A stretch of 64,000 nt of DNA, from NCBI RefSeq assembly GCF_009455635.1, contig NZ_QPER01000002.1:2728001-2792000 (forward strand), written 5' to 3'. Each line of letters starts with the position of its first letter. The first letter of the stretch is position 1. A program made the position numbers and the translations under genes. Source of the stretch: Paraburkholderia agricolaris (lineage in GTDB: Bacteria; Pseudomonadota; Gammaproteobacteria; Burkholderiales; Burkholderiaceae). This document shows positions 27,075 through 35,403 of the stretch, piece by piece. The notes under the pieces were generated by a model that was given only the letters and a program-made list of their open reading frames with translations, made no database searches and had not been told where the DNA came from.

Positions 27075-28301
27075 TCACGTACTACGCGATGCGAGCTTCC
27101 ATAGTCGTGCCAGCGTGGCCGCTGCTCCATCACCGGCGACGGAGTCAAACGCATTCAGCGCTTTCCCCTTTTGACCGGCAAGGTAGTAAGCAATGCCGAG
27201 ATGCAGGCGCGCTTCATTCGGATCCGTCAGGCCGCCTTTCGCGAGACCCGTCTCAATCAAGGCGATGCCTTGCTGACTTTTCCCCGATAGCGCCTCGTTG
27301 AAGCCAGTTTCGACCAACGCGGCACCGTTGCCTGAGGCAGCTACCGGCTGTGGCTGAGCTGCCGCCTTGGCGGCGAGATTCCTGAGCCGCCCGCCGCGCC
27401 CCGCATCCGCGCCTTTGCCCAGCACGCCGGAGTTGAACCCCTGGTTCACCACACTCAAGGCCTCCGCGCCATACCCCGCGAGAATCGCGAGCTGCGTCAT
27501 CTGGACGTAGTCACTGGCGCTGCCCAGGTTGTTGGTGGCTCGCTTGAGACGATAGACATCGAGTTCGAATCGTCCCGCGAATTTTGGATCGGCCTGCAAA
27601 CGGTCGAGTAACTCCCCCCAGTAGGCCGGGGTCGGATAGTACTTGACCAGTTGTTCCAGCATCGCGGTGTAGCCGGCGTTGTCGTTCTGCTTCTGATAGC
27701 AGCTCGCCAGCAGTTTCAGTACGTCGGCGTCAGGCGCGCGGCCGGCGCGCAACTCCGCATCCACCGCGGGCCGGAGAAGTTTTTCTGCCGCCCCGGCGTT
27801 GCCTGCCATGTAGTAAGACTGCGCGAGCAGCGTTTTCATGTGCGGATCGCCCGCTCCCGCGCTCTGGTAACGCTGGCCCCATTGCACGGCCTGCGCATAA
27901 TTTCCCTGCTGATAAGCAAGACTCGCCAGAGCCGCCATCATCTTCTGCTGTTCAGCCGCCGGCTGGCGGCCGCTCTGGATCAGAAATGCGTAGTCGCGTG
28001 CGGCTACCGTGAAGTCACCGGCGGCAACGGCGGCCGCGCCGCCCATCTGTGCAACGAGATCGCTCTCGTATTGCGACTTGCCCGGCACGGCATCTGCCTG
28101 AGCGACACTCGCCAGCGCATCCTTGTAGCGTTGCGCCTGGTACAACGCACGCGCAGTCTGCAATGGCTTGGCAACCTCTGGCCTGAGGGTCTCTGCCGGA
28201 AACGCCGACTTGCTGACGAGCACGGCACTCACCCCGATCGCTAGAAACAGCGTGCGCAGCAGAGCGGACGACAGGCGTCCAGAACTAAGTCCACGACTCA
28301 T
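27075..28301 (-). CDS. Exported tetratricopeptide-repeat protein of the TonB/Exb operon
   Basis: This 408-aa protein has an N-terminal signal/anchor (LLRTLFLAIGVSAVLVSKSAFPAE). It is otherwise built of helical TPR-like repeats (ARALYQAQRYKDALASVAQA; ASLAYQQGNYAQAVQWGQRY; AQSYYMAGNAGAAEKLL; near the C-terminus LHLGIAYYLAGQKGKALNAF). I chose the start MSRGLSS, preceded by GGTGGAA. It lies 22 bp after exbD copy 2, a position in which TPR proteins are often found in TonB-ExbBD operons. It is probably periplasmic and assists complex assembly or cargo handling. The precise role is unknown. Confidence 0.78.
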   Translation of the reverse strand: MSRGLSSGRLSSALLRTLFLAIGVSAVLVSKSAFPAETLRPEVAKPLQTARALYQAQRYKDALASVAQADAVPGKSQYESDLVAQMGGAAAVAAGDFTVAARDYAFLIQSGRQPAAEQQKMMAALASLAYQQGNYAQAVQWGQRYQSAGAGDPHMKTLLAQSYYMAGNAGAAEKLLRPAVDAELRAGRAPDADVLKLLASCYQKQNDNAGYTAMLEQLVKYYPTPAYWGELLDRLQADPKFAGRFELDVYRLKRATNNLGSASDYVQMTQLAILAGYGAEALSVVNQGFNSGVLGKGADAGRGGRLRNLAAKAAAQPQPVAASGNGAALVETGFNEALSGKSQQGIALIETGLAKGGLTDPNEARLHLGIAYYLAGQKGKALNAFDSVAGDGAAATLARLWKLASRST

Positions 28302-28323
28302 TTTCCACCTACCCCAGACGTTT

Positions 28324-28755
28324 CTACTGCATGAATTGCTCATTGCCGACGAGCGCGATTTTGGTGACGCCCTGCCGTTGCGCCGCCGCCATCACCGCAG
28401 CTACGCGACGGTACGGCACCAGCCGGTTGGGTCTGAGATGCAGCTCCGGCTGATCCGCCTGCGCCGCCACCGTCTTCAGGTGCTGATCGAGATCGGCGAG
28501 GTCCGCAAGCGGCGCACCATTCCAGCTGATGGTGCCGTCGAAGTCCACGTCAACCTGCACCACCGGCGGCGGCGCTTTCACCACAGGCGGCGGCGTACCC
28601 ACCGGCATATTCATCTTCACCGCATGCGACTGGATCGGGATGGTGATGATCAGCATGATGAGCAGCACCAGCATGACGTCGATTAGCGGCGTCGTGTTGA
28701 TCTCGACCAGTACGTCGGGTTCCTGACTACCACCCGCTGGAATGTTCATTCCCAT
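28324..28755 (-). CDS. exbD: ExbD-family biopolymer transport protein, copy 2
   Basis: This 143-aa single-pass inner-membrane protein forms the proton-conducting TonB energiser with ExbB. The family signature INTTPLIDVMLVLLIMLIIT carries the membrane aspartate essential for proton motive force coupling. The periplasmic domain follows. Compared with the adjacent paralogue it has a Pro-rich insert (GTPPPVVKAPPPVVQ). It is 10 bp downstream of the first exbD. Two ExbD paralogues in one operon resemble the exbD1-exbD2 arrangement of Xanthomonas. Confidence 0.9.
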   Translation of the reverse strand: MGMNIPAGGSQEPDVLVEINTTPLIDVMLVLLIMLIITIPIQSHAVKMNMPVGTPPPVVKAPPPVVQVDVDFDGTISWNGAPLADLADLDQHLKTVAAQADQPELHLRPNRLVPYRRVAAVMAAAQRQGVTKIALVGNEQFMQ

Positions 28756-28765
28756 TTCTGCCTCC

Positions 28766-29194
28766 TCAGCCGCCGTGCGTAGCCGGGTTCGTAATGAAAT
28801 CTACCTTCGCGATGCCGGCTCGCTCGCACGCCACCACGACTTTGCCGACGTACTCGTATCGCGCGCTCTCGTCACCCCGAATCTGAACTTCGGGCTGCGG
28901 TTGCTGTACGGCGATCTCTTTCAGGCGCGCTACAAGCGTGGGCATATCGACGTGCTGCTCCGACCAGAACACGTCGCCGTCGCGATTGATCGCCAGCACG
29001 ATGTTCTTCGGCGTAGTCTGCAATGGCTGGACCGTCTGCGTCGGCAAACGGACGTTCACCGTATGCGTGGCGACCGGAATGGTGAGCAGGAAGATGATGA
29101 GCAACACCAGCATGACGTCCACCAGCGGCGTGGTGTTGATCGACGACATGACCTCGTCGTGATCTTCGCTGCCTTGTCCTGCACTCATGGCCAT
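28766..29194 (-). CDS. exbD: ExbD-family biopolymer transport protein, copy 1
   Basis: This 142-aa ExbD paralogue has the membrane helix SINTTPLVDVMLVLLIIFLL with the conserved Asp, then a periplasmic domain (VVVACERAGIAKVDFIT near the end). It is 11 bp downstream of the exbB-like gene and 10 bp upstream of the second exbD. The two ExbDs likely form a heteromeric complex with ExbB. Confidence 0.9.
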   Translation of the reverse strand: MAMSAGQGSEDHDEVMSSINTTPLVDVMLVLLIIFLLTIPVATHTVNVRLPTQTVQPLQTTPKNIVLAINRDGDVFWSEQHVDMPTLVARLKEIAVQQPQPEVQIRGDESARYEYVGKVVVACERAGIAKVDFITNPATHGG

Positions 29195-29205
29195 GATCTG
29201 CTCCC

Positions 29206-30165
29206 TTACGACGTTGCGGCCTTCATGGACCGCCTTGAGGCCGCGTCGTCAGGAATGGAGTACGAAGAAACCTTCGTCGCCGTGCCCGCACCGCTCAGGA
29301 GTACGGTATGCAGTTGTGCGCCAAAGCCGCGCACCCGTTCCATGACCGAGCGGTTGCGGCGCACCAGGAAGTTGTAGCCGAGCACCGCCGGCACGGCGAC
29401 CGCGAGGCCGATTGCGGTCATGATGAGTGCTTCGCCCACCGGGCCCGCCACCTTGTCGATCGACGCCTGTCCGGCGATACCGATTGCGGTCAGCGCATGG
29501 TAGATACCCCAGACCGTACCGAACAGACCCACAAACGGTGCGGTCGAGCCGACCGTCGCGAGAAACGCGAGACCATCCTGCAAGCGGTTGGACACCACCG
29601 TGGTCGCCCGTTCGATCGACACGCTGATCCAGGTGTTGAGATCGACCTTCTCGAGCAGCGCCCCTTCATGATGACGACTCGCTTCGATCCCGCTACCCGC
29701 TATGAAACGGAACGGGCTGGCTTCGTCCAGTTGTTGCACCCCGGCTTCGAGGGACGGTGCATCCCACACCGTCTCGTCGGCCGAGCGTGCCCGGCGGTTG
29801 GCGCGGAATTGCTCGAAGAATTTCGTCACCATGATGTACCAGCTGCCCATCGACATGATCACCAGAATGACGAGCGTGGCCCGCGAAACAATGTCCCCGC
29901 CCTTCCACAGCGCATCGAGCCCATACGGATTCGACACCCCTTCGGTCATGGCCACCGGCGGCGGCGGCGCGGGCTGGTCGGCCTGCTCGGCCGGCGCTTG
30001 CGCAGCGGGCGCGGTGCTCGGCGGTGCGCTCGTTTGTACGCTCGGCGTGGCGGCGGTGCTGCTGGCGGACTGCGCATAGGCGGTCCCGGTTGCGCTCAGC
30101 AGGGCCACAGAGGTCAGGGCGAAAATTGCGCTTGCCGCAACGGCGGCCAGACTCGGGTTCTTCAT
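29206..30165 (-). CDS. exbB: ExbB/TolQ/MotA-family proton channel protein with N-terminal periplasmic extension
   Basis: This 319-aa protein begins with a signal peptide (MKNPSLAAVAASAIFALTSV to the cut after AYAQ). An Ala/Pro/Ser-rich periplasmic stretch of ~70 residues follows, then the three-helix ExbB domain: LVILVIMSMGSWYIMVTKFF, LAFLATVGSTAPFVGLFGTV and MTAIGLAVAVPAVLGYNFLV. This extended form is common in Burkholderia and Xanthomonas relatives. It lies 69 bp downstream of tonB and directly upstream of the two exbD genes. It energises TonB, here probably for the receptor encoded in the same locus. Confidence 0.9.
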   Translation of the reverse strand: MKNPSLAAVAASAIFALTSVALLSATGTAYAQSASSTAATPSVQTSAPPSTAPAAQAPAEQADQPAPPPPVAMTEGVSNPYGLDALWKGGDIVSRATLVILVIMSMGSWYIMVTKFFEQFRANRRARSADETVWDAPSLEAGVQQLDEASPFRFIAGSGIEASRHHEGALLEKVDLNTWISVSIERATTVVSNRLQDGLAFLATVGSTAPFVGLFGTVWGIYHALTAIGIAGQASIDKVAGPVGEALIMTAIGLAVAVPAVLGYNFLVRRNRSVMERVRGFGAQLHTVLLSGAGTATKVSSYSIPDDAASRRSMKAATS

Positions 30166-30234
30166 GTCATCACTCCAAGATCGTTCTTCATAGACCTGGC
30201 AGGGGGCACCCGCCAGCATTGCTTGACGTTGCCT

Positions 30235-30870
30235 TCAATTCAGATTGAACGAGAACGGTACCTGTACACGGACGTCCTCTCCTTGCGCGACGCAGTTGAA
30301 CTGCTTGACTGCATTCACCGCGGCCCGGTCGAGAAGCGGGTCCGCTGACTTCACAACCTGTACGTCCTGCATGTTGCCGTGTGCGTCCACCACGAACTCC
30401 ACCAGCACGTCCCCGGTAATGCTGTTGCGCTGAGCTTCCCGCGGATAGCGCATCGACTGTCTGACCTGCTGCGAATTCGGACAAACCACCCCCACTTCCG
30501 TGTGCACCGTATGCGCGGGCGCTGCCGCAACTACCGGCGCGGGCATCGCCGCGGATTGCGGCTGAGGCGTGGCCGAGCGCTGCGCCATCACCGGCTGCTG
30601 CGCCTGCACGGGAACCACCACTTCAGGAGGCGGAATGAACGGCGGTGGGGGGGCGAATTTCGGCGGAGGCGGCAAGATGATCGCCGGCTTGGGTGCAGGC
30701 GGTTTCACCTCTTCGACGATGCGTGTTTCGATAGGCTTGCGGATCACCTCGATCACCTTCGAGGCGAGACCATTCACCAGAATGTAGATGAGCCCTACGT
30801 GTAGGAGTGCCACAAATCCGATACCGCCAACGCGGCTGGCGGAATAGTGGCGCTGACCAGCGTATTTCAT
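30235..30870 (-). CDS. tonB: TonB energy-transducing protein
   Basis: This 211-aa protein has a single N-terminal membrane anchor (GGIGFVALLHVGLIYILVNG) and a long Pro-rich periplasmic spacer (KPPAPKPAIILPPPPKFAPP). The C-terminal TonB domain reads RYPREAQRNSITGDVLVEFV ... SADPLLDRAAVNAVKQF. The start is supported by GGAGGAGAG upstream. It is the first gene of a minus-strand run continuing through exbB, two exbD, the TPR gene, M81 copy 2 and beyond. It is divergent from the XRE-cupin regulator across a 217-bp region that holds a recurrent element. This indicates co-regulation with the peptide-utilisation genes. Confidence 0.92.
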   Translation of the reverse strand: MKYAGQRHYSASRVGGIGFVALLHVGLIYILVNGLASKVIEVIRKPIETRIVEEVKPPAPKPAIILPPPPKFAPPPPFIPPPEVVVPVQAQQPVMAQRSATPQPQSAAMPAPVVAAAPAHTVHTEVGVVCPNSQQVRQSMRYPREAQRNSITGDVLVEFVVDAHGNMQDVQVVKSADPLLDRAAVNAVKQFNCVAQGEDVRVQVPFSFNLN

Positions 30871-30986
30871 TCGTCTCTCCTCCAGGCACCCGCACCTTGC
30901 TGGCGCTCCCCGGGTGTCATTTCTCATGTCTGTCCGCATGGCAGCCAGACCGTTATCGCTGCATGAACCACACCTTACACCAACAA

Positions 30987-31010
30987 TTTTCCAAATTGAA
31001 CATTTTTTTC
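30987..31010 (+). promoter_or_regulatory. Recurrent 24-bp A/T-rich element, copy A (tonB / XRE-cupin divergent region)
   Basis: This copy begins TTTTCCAAATTG and ends AACATTTTTTTC. It matches the copy before the MFS gene at 20 of 24 positions by hand alignment. It sits mid-way between the divergent tonB and XRE-cupin starts, suited to autoregulation and control of the tonB-led operon. Confidence 0.6.
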
Positions 31011-31087
31011 TACAATGAATAATTTAGACAGTAATGCTCGTGTAATGAAAATTTTTGGCATACTGGTCGCTTATGCGGAAAACACCT

Positions 31088-31753
31088 ATGCGGAAAAATC
31101 TCGCTACCCACGATCTGTCCGGGCCGAGCAAGCCCGGCCAGGCCATTCGCGCACTGCGCAACAAGCTTGGGCTGACATTGCAGGAAGTCAGCCAACGAAC
31201 CGGGCTTGCCATTTCAACCATTTCGAAGCTCGAGATGGGACGGGCCTCCCTGTCCTACGAGAAGCTCTCGCTTGTGAGCGCCGGCCTGGGCGTCAACATG
31301 TCGGAGTTGCTTGGGCTTCTCGGCGAAAGCCCGGGCAGCGAGGCTGCCCCGTCGGTGCCAGGCCGACGCATCATCCAGCGGCAAGGCGAGGGCGTGGCCG
31401 TGCGGACTGGCCCCTATGTCGAGACGTTCCTTGCGGTGGAGTTGCTGAACAAGCAACTGGTACCGCTGATTGTCGACGTGCGAGCCCGCACCATTCAGGA
31501 ATTCACCGACGAGTTCGGCGGCCTGATCAGGCATTCCGGCGAGGAATTCATCTACATCCTGGAAGGCGAAGTCGAGTTCCACACGGACTTCTATGCGCCG
31601 GTGCGGCTCAAGCAAGGCGAGTCGGTCTATTTCGATAGCAGCATGGGACACGCATTCCTTGCGGCATCTGAGGGTTCGTGCCGCCTGCTGTCTGTGTGCA
31701 CGGATCCGGATCAGGAACAGCGCGTCATCGATCAGGTTCAGAAGCAGGAATGA
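31088..31753 (+). CDS. XRE-family regulator with C-terminal cupin domain
   Basis: This 221-aa regulator has a helix-turn-helix of XRE type in residues ~18-75 (GQAIRALRNKLGLTLQEVSQ, TGLAISTISKLEMGRASLSY) and a small cupin domain in the last third (HSGEEFIYILEGEVEFHTDF; LKQGESVYFDSSMGHAFLAA). Such XRE-cupin proteins commonly regulate amino-acid, polyamine or peptide catabolism, with the cupin binding the effector. Upstream in-frame ATGs (5 and 11 codons earlier) are possible starts. It lies between the tonB operon and the M81/S12 copy 3 operon. It is the best candidate for binding the recurrent 24-bp element found before five units in the locus. Confidence 0.88.
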   Translation: MRKNLATHDLSGPSKPGQAIRALRNKLGLTLQEVSQRTGLAISTISKLEMGRASLSYEKLSLVSAGLGVNMSELLGLLGESPGSEAAPSVPGRRIIQRQGEGVAVRTGPYVETFLAVELLNKQLVPLIVDVRARTIQEFTDEFGGLIRHSGEEFIYILEGEVEFHTDFYAPVRLKQGESVYFDSSMGHAFLAASEGSCRLLSVCTDPDQEQRVIDQVQKQE

Positions 31754-31901
31754 GCCGGAGTGCTCCGCGCTAGCAGAAGCTCTGTAGTGCCGCCTGATAC
31801 TGTAATCATCAACGCCGGATCAGCGACCTGGTTCAGCCGGGCTCATGCCCGGCCTGCTTGACGCTTTGCTCCCACGGTTTTGCTCTCGCGTATCCGCCCA
31901 A

Positions 31902-33362
31902 TTACGCCGCGAATGGGTTCTCAACACGCGGCCAGTAGTTGGGACTGCGAACGCGGTACGGGATATTGGCAAAGTCAGGTGTTAGCGCGCCCGGTGCCGA
32001 CACGTAGAGCACTTCTCGTGCGATCGGCGCAAATTCCGCGTGGAAGTGCTGCGCGGATTTGACCACAATAACGCGCTTGCTCGCGAGATCAATGCCGAGT
32101 CCGGTAAAGGCAGTGGGCGCAATGGTTTGTTCTCGCACCGTCATCAAGACGATATCGACGTTGTCATCCGTCGATACCCACACCGCAGAACCGAGCGGGC
32201 GTTGCATGCCGCCCATGCTTTGATGATGTTCGTCCGTAAGCGCGCGCACCGTGACCGTCAGATCCAGCGGCGTGCCGGAGCTTACCCCCAGCTTGCCGCC
32301 GATCCGCAGGGTGAGCCGCGTGCCGACACCCGCTTCCCTGCAGACCTGAACCGCGCCCATGTCGTACACGCAGCCGAGCGCCACGTCGCCGATACCACGT
32401 TCGACAAGCCGCCGCAGAATGAACGTGCTGTCGCATGGCGCACCGCCACCAGGATTGTCGGCGACGTCGGCCAGCACCACGGGTCCATCGCCGCCGGCTA
32501 GCGCGCGATCCAGCGCGTCGTCAATCGACAATCCCGCCGGGCGCGCCGCCTCACGCATGTCCCATAGCATCTGGCCCAGTTGCGCAGCGATACGCCGAGC
32601 CTGGGCTTCATCGTTGTCGGTGACCACCCAGATCCTGGCGCCCGTCTCCGCCACGTCGCCCCACGGAAATCCGTGGCCGAACGACACGGACAAGACGCCG
32701 TCGCGCCCCTCCAGCGACTGCATGTGCTTCACGAACCCGGCTATCGGTTCGGTGGTGGTATGCCATTTACCCACCATGCGGCAATCGTGGACCGCGGTCA
32801 CCGGACGCACGCGCCCTTCCGCCGTCGCCACCGTCAACGCGAACACTTCGCGGAGGCGTTCGATAATGTCGGTATGGGGATATTCCTTGTAGCAGACGAT
32901 GACGTTTGCATTGCGCTGCATCTGCCCGGTAAAGTGGCAATGCAAATCGAGCTCGACGCCGATTGGCACTTCGTCGCCAACCAGTGCACGAACGGCCTCG
33001 ATCAGGTCTCCTTCGCAATCGTCGCAGTGCTCGGCAACCATTGCGCCGTGCAATATCAGCAGCACCGCGTCGACAGGAAGCGCCGCGCGCAGATCCGTGA
33101 GAATTTCCTCGCGAAAACTCTCGTATACCCGCTGTACGGTGCGGCCTGCCGGTTGCGCCATCGTCGACAGGCTCTCGACTATTACGTGGCCCTGCGCGGC
33201 CGCAAGCTTGCGCAATTCGGCGATTCCCACTCCGAGCCCATCCGGCGCCACCTTGCTGGCATCGCCGTGATAGATCCCGAAGGAAGCGTAGCCACCCAGT
33301 CCGGTCGGACTCGGTGCGAAGGTATTCGTCTCGGTGATCAGCGTTGTGGTGAAAATTTTCAT
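31902..33362 (-). CDS. M81-family (MlrC-like) metallopeptidase, copy 3
   Basis: This 486-aa M81 peptidase has TETNTFAP (Glu11), GVELDLHCHFTG (Asp/His), CYKEYPHTDIIER (His) and SVSFGHGFPWGDV, with the C-terminal MlrC domain LADVADNPGGGAPCDSTFIL and LTLRIGGKLGVSSG. It is most like copy 1. Its start overlaps the stop of the upstream S12 copy 3 by 4 bp (ATGA), so the serine hydrolase and the metallopeptidase are translationally coupled. That is strong evidence that they act in sequence on one substrate. No signal peptide. Family identity is certain; the substrate is not. Confidence 0.91.
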   Translation of the reverse strand: MKIFTTTLITETNTFAPSPTGLGGYASFGIYHGDASKVAPDGLGVGIAELRKLAAAQGHVIVESLSTMAQPAGRTVQRVYESFREEILTDLRAALPVDAVLLILHGAMVAEHCDDCEGDLIEAVRALVGDEVPIGVELDLHCHFTGQMQRNANVIVCYKEYPHTDIIERLREVFALTVATAEGRVRPVTAVHDCRMVGKWHTTTEPIAGFVKHMQSLEGRDGVLSVSFGHGFPWGDVAETGARIWVVTDNDEAQARRIAAQLGQMLWDMREAARPAGLSIDDALDRALAGGDGPVVLADVADNPGGGAPCDSTFILRRLVERGIGDVALGCVYDMGAVQVCREAGVGTRLTLRIGGKLGVSSGTPLDLTVTVRALTDEHHQSMGGMQRPLGSAVWVSTDDNVDIVLMTVREQTIAPTAFTGLGIDLASKRVIVVKSAQHFHAEFAPIAREVLYVSAPGALTPDFANIPYRVRSPNYWPRVENPFAA

Positions 33363-35017
33363 GATTCGCGCTCCTGGGTCGCGTTATCGTTAGTCCGTGC
33401 GAAATGCAGATTCATCGAGCGCGTGGTACTCAAACGGAAGCCGTGCACCCTCCCTGTGTCGTCCCGCTCGACGACCAGCACCGCGGGCACGCTCAACTTC
33501 CCAGGCGTGGCCGAGGTTGCAGCAACCTCGCGCGATATCACCTTCAATTCGCTGCTCCAACCGCTACGTGCGCCCCTGACAGCCAGGGTGAGCCCACTGC
33601 CGTCGAAGCCGATTGTTGCGCGCGCCGCAAGGTCATTCGATACGTATTCCCCAGTTAGCCCGCTGGCGAATTCCGTGACAGGCGGCGCAACATCCGGCAG
33701 GCGCACCAGCCGGTCGACGTGGCCGCAATTGGACAACTCAATAACCGGCATATCGCTCTCCGGCGACGCCTGCACATGGCGAAACGCGAGCGGCCCCATG
33801 CCGGGAAACGTCACGCAATACCGGTTCTCGTCGGCGACCACCGGCAACGCTATTGAGTTGAGCAGATTGAAGCCAAGATCGCCTTTATCGTCGAGTAATT
33901 CGACAAGCGTTCGCGTGTCCTGCGACCAGTAGCGCCCGATGAGCTCTTCCAGCCCAGCCGTCTTGACGCGTGGCGATGCGGCCTTCAGGACCTCGTCGCC
34001 AAGCAGCCGGTCGATCACCTGCCACGCAAGTTCGGTCGGACTGGCGGGGGCGCCGTTCGTGATTACGATGATGTCGAGTTCGTGCCCGGGCACGGCAATC
34101 ATCTGCGAAGCGCCGCCGTCCACCGCACCGGCATGGTGGATCACCTCGACGCCGCGATATCTCTCCCGCTCCAGCCCAAGGCAGTAAGTGCCCACCGCAC
34201 CGCTCGAGTAGCGGGCCGGCGACAGCATCTGCGCCCAGCTTGCTGCGCTGCCGATCCGCTTCGTGCCGCGCAGGTGCGCGAGCCATATGAGCATGTCGGC
34301 CGCGGTCGAAACGATCGAGCCTTCGCCCAGCAGATCCTCCAGCGGCAGAACACCGCGACGATAGCTGCCGTCCGGTTGCGGTACATGCGGCGTGGCCCTG
34401 CCCGGCACCACGGTGAGATCGCCCGGCACGGAATCGGTATTCACCATGCCAAGCGGTTCGAAAATACGCTGCTTCAGGAAAGCTTCAAACGTCATGCCGC
34501 TGGCGCGCGCAATCGCGATCGACAGTAGATGGTAGCCGCCGTTGCAATACGCCATGCGCTCGCCGGGCGGGAAGTTCACGTCCTGCTGCTGCAGTTGATA
34601 CCTGAACGCGTCGCCCTTTTCCATCATCGCGCCGACGTTACCCAGCACGCTCAAATCCAGGTAGCACCGGTAGCCGCCGGTATGCGTCATGAGCTGGCGC
34701 AGCGTCGGTTCTCCGGCCAGCACCGGCAACTCGGGGATATAGACGCGAATGCTCGCGTCTATATCGAGCGTTCCGTCTTCGGCGAGCAACAGCGCGGCGA
34801 AACAGGCGAAGTGCTTGCTGGTCGAGCCGATGCGCATACGCGTGTGCAGCGTATTCGCCACGGCCAGCTCCACGCTCGCGAGCCCGAACGCCCGCCGGTA
34901 GAGCAGCTTGCCATGTTGTGCAATGCCAATCACCAGACCTGGTGCATCGCTGCGATTGAATCGCGCAAAGATGTCGTCGAGGCCACTCACTCGTGAATCT
35001 GGATCTACGTCAGCCAT
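33359..35017 (-). CDS. Class-C beta-lactamase-fold serine hydrolase, D-aminopeptidase (DAP)/MlrB-like, copy 3
   Basis: This 552-aa S12-family hydrolase has nucleophile motif S65-T-S-K68, AYCNGGYHLLSIA (YxN) and VIHHAGAVDGGASQM, where HxG reads HAG. It shares the DAP-like C-terminal extension, is the most diverged of the three copies, and has no signal peptide. I chose the start MADVDPD for its SD (GGAGAAG, 5 nt) and alignment with the other copies. It is coupled to M81 copy 3 by a 4-bp overlap. A recurrent element lies 61-83 bp upstream, in the divergent region with the MFS gene. In microcystin degradation a serine hydrolase (MlrB) and an M81 enzyme (MlrC) work in series; the same logic is plausible here. 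Confidence 0.86.
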   Translation of the reverse strand: MADVDPDSRVSGLDDIFARFNRSDAPGLVIGIAQHGKLLYRRAFGLASVELAVANTLHTRMRIGSTSKHFACFAALLLAEDGTLDIDASIRVYIPELPVLAGEPTLRQLMTHTGGYRCYLDLSVLGNVGAMMEKGDAFRYQLQQQDVNFPPGERMAYCNGGYHLLSIAIARASGMTFEAFLKQRIFEPLGMVNTDSVPGDLTVVPGRATPHVPQPDGSYRRGVLPLEDLLGEGSIVSTAADMLIWLAHLRGTKRIGSAASWAQMLSPARYSSGAVGTYCLGLERERYRGVEVIHHAGAVDGGASQMIAVPGHELDIIVITNGAPASPTELAWQVIDRLLGDEVLKAASPRVKTAGLEELIGRYWSQDTRTLVELLDDKGDLGFNLLNSIALPVVADENRYCVTFPGMGPLAFRHVQASPESDMPVIELSNCGHVDRLVRLPDVAPPVTEFASGLTGEYVSNDLAARATIGFDGSGLTLAVRGARSGWSSELKVISREVAATSATPGKLSVPAVLVVERDDTGRVHGFRLSTTRSMNLHFARTNDNATQERES

Positions 35018-35077
35018 CCGTCTTCTCCGCAGGTCATCGCACTCCAGCGGCGCGATGGCACGCAGTATATTGACCAT

Positions 35078-35100
35078 TTTTCCAATAAGTCAATTTTTTC
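35078..35100 (+). promoter_or_regulatory. Recurrent A/T-rich element, copy C (upstream of S12/M81 copy 3 operon)
   Basis: TTTTCCAATAAG followed by TCAATTTTTTC: 23 nt, one shorter than copies A and B in the middle. Together with copy B it lies in the 386-bp divergent region between S12 copy 3 and the MFS gene. Nothing coding was seen in that region. Confidence 0.5.
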
Positions 35101-35294
35101 TAAACCAGATAAATTCAGCCTCGCTCAAGCGGCAGCCGGGCAGGCTTGCGACACGCCCAAGCCCAGCGCATTGCCCCACAAGCCCCGCCACGTCTGCCGC
35201 ATCGCCCGATCAGCGACCATTTCCCCTTCAGTTCACCCGGCCGCTACCCGGACCGATCGCCACGCTGGCAACAACCGATAAATGTCTACAAGTA

Positions 35295-35318
35295 TTTTCC
35301 ATATTGTAAATATTTTTC
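35295..35318 (+). promoter_or_regulatory. Recurrent A/T-rich element, copy B (upstream of MFS/D-amino-acid dehydrogenase operon)
   Basis: TTTTCCATATTG followed by TAAATATTTTTC. It matches copy A at 20 of 24 positions and shares the block AAATATTTTT with copy D. It lies about 86 bp before the MFS start. Confidence 0.6.
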
Positions 35319-35403
35319 TTATTTGGCACTATGCAGGAAAACCACCGTGCCGACATCGGCCGGTCAGGACACTTGCATCTCAGGATGCCTAACAGGAATT
35401 GGC

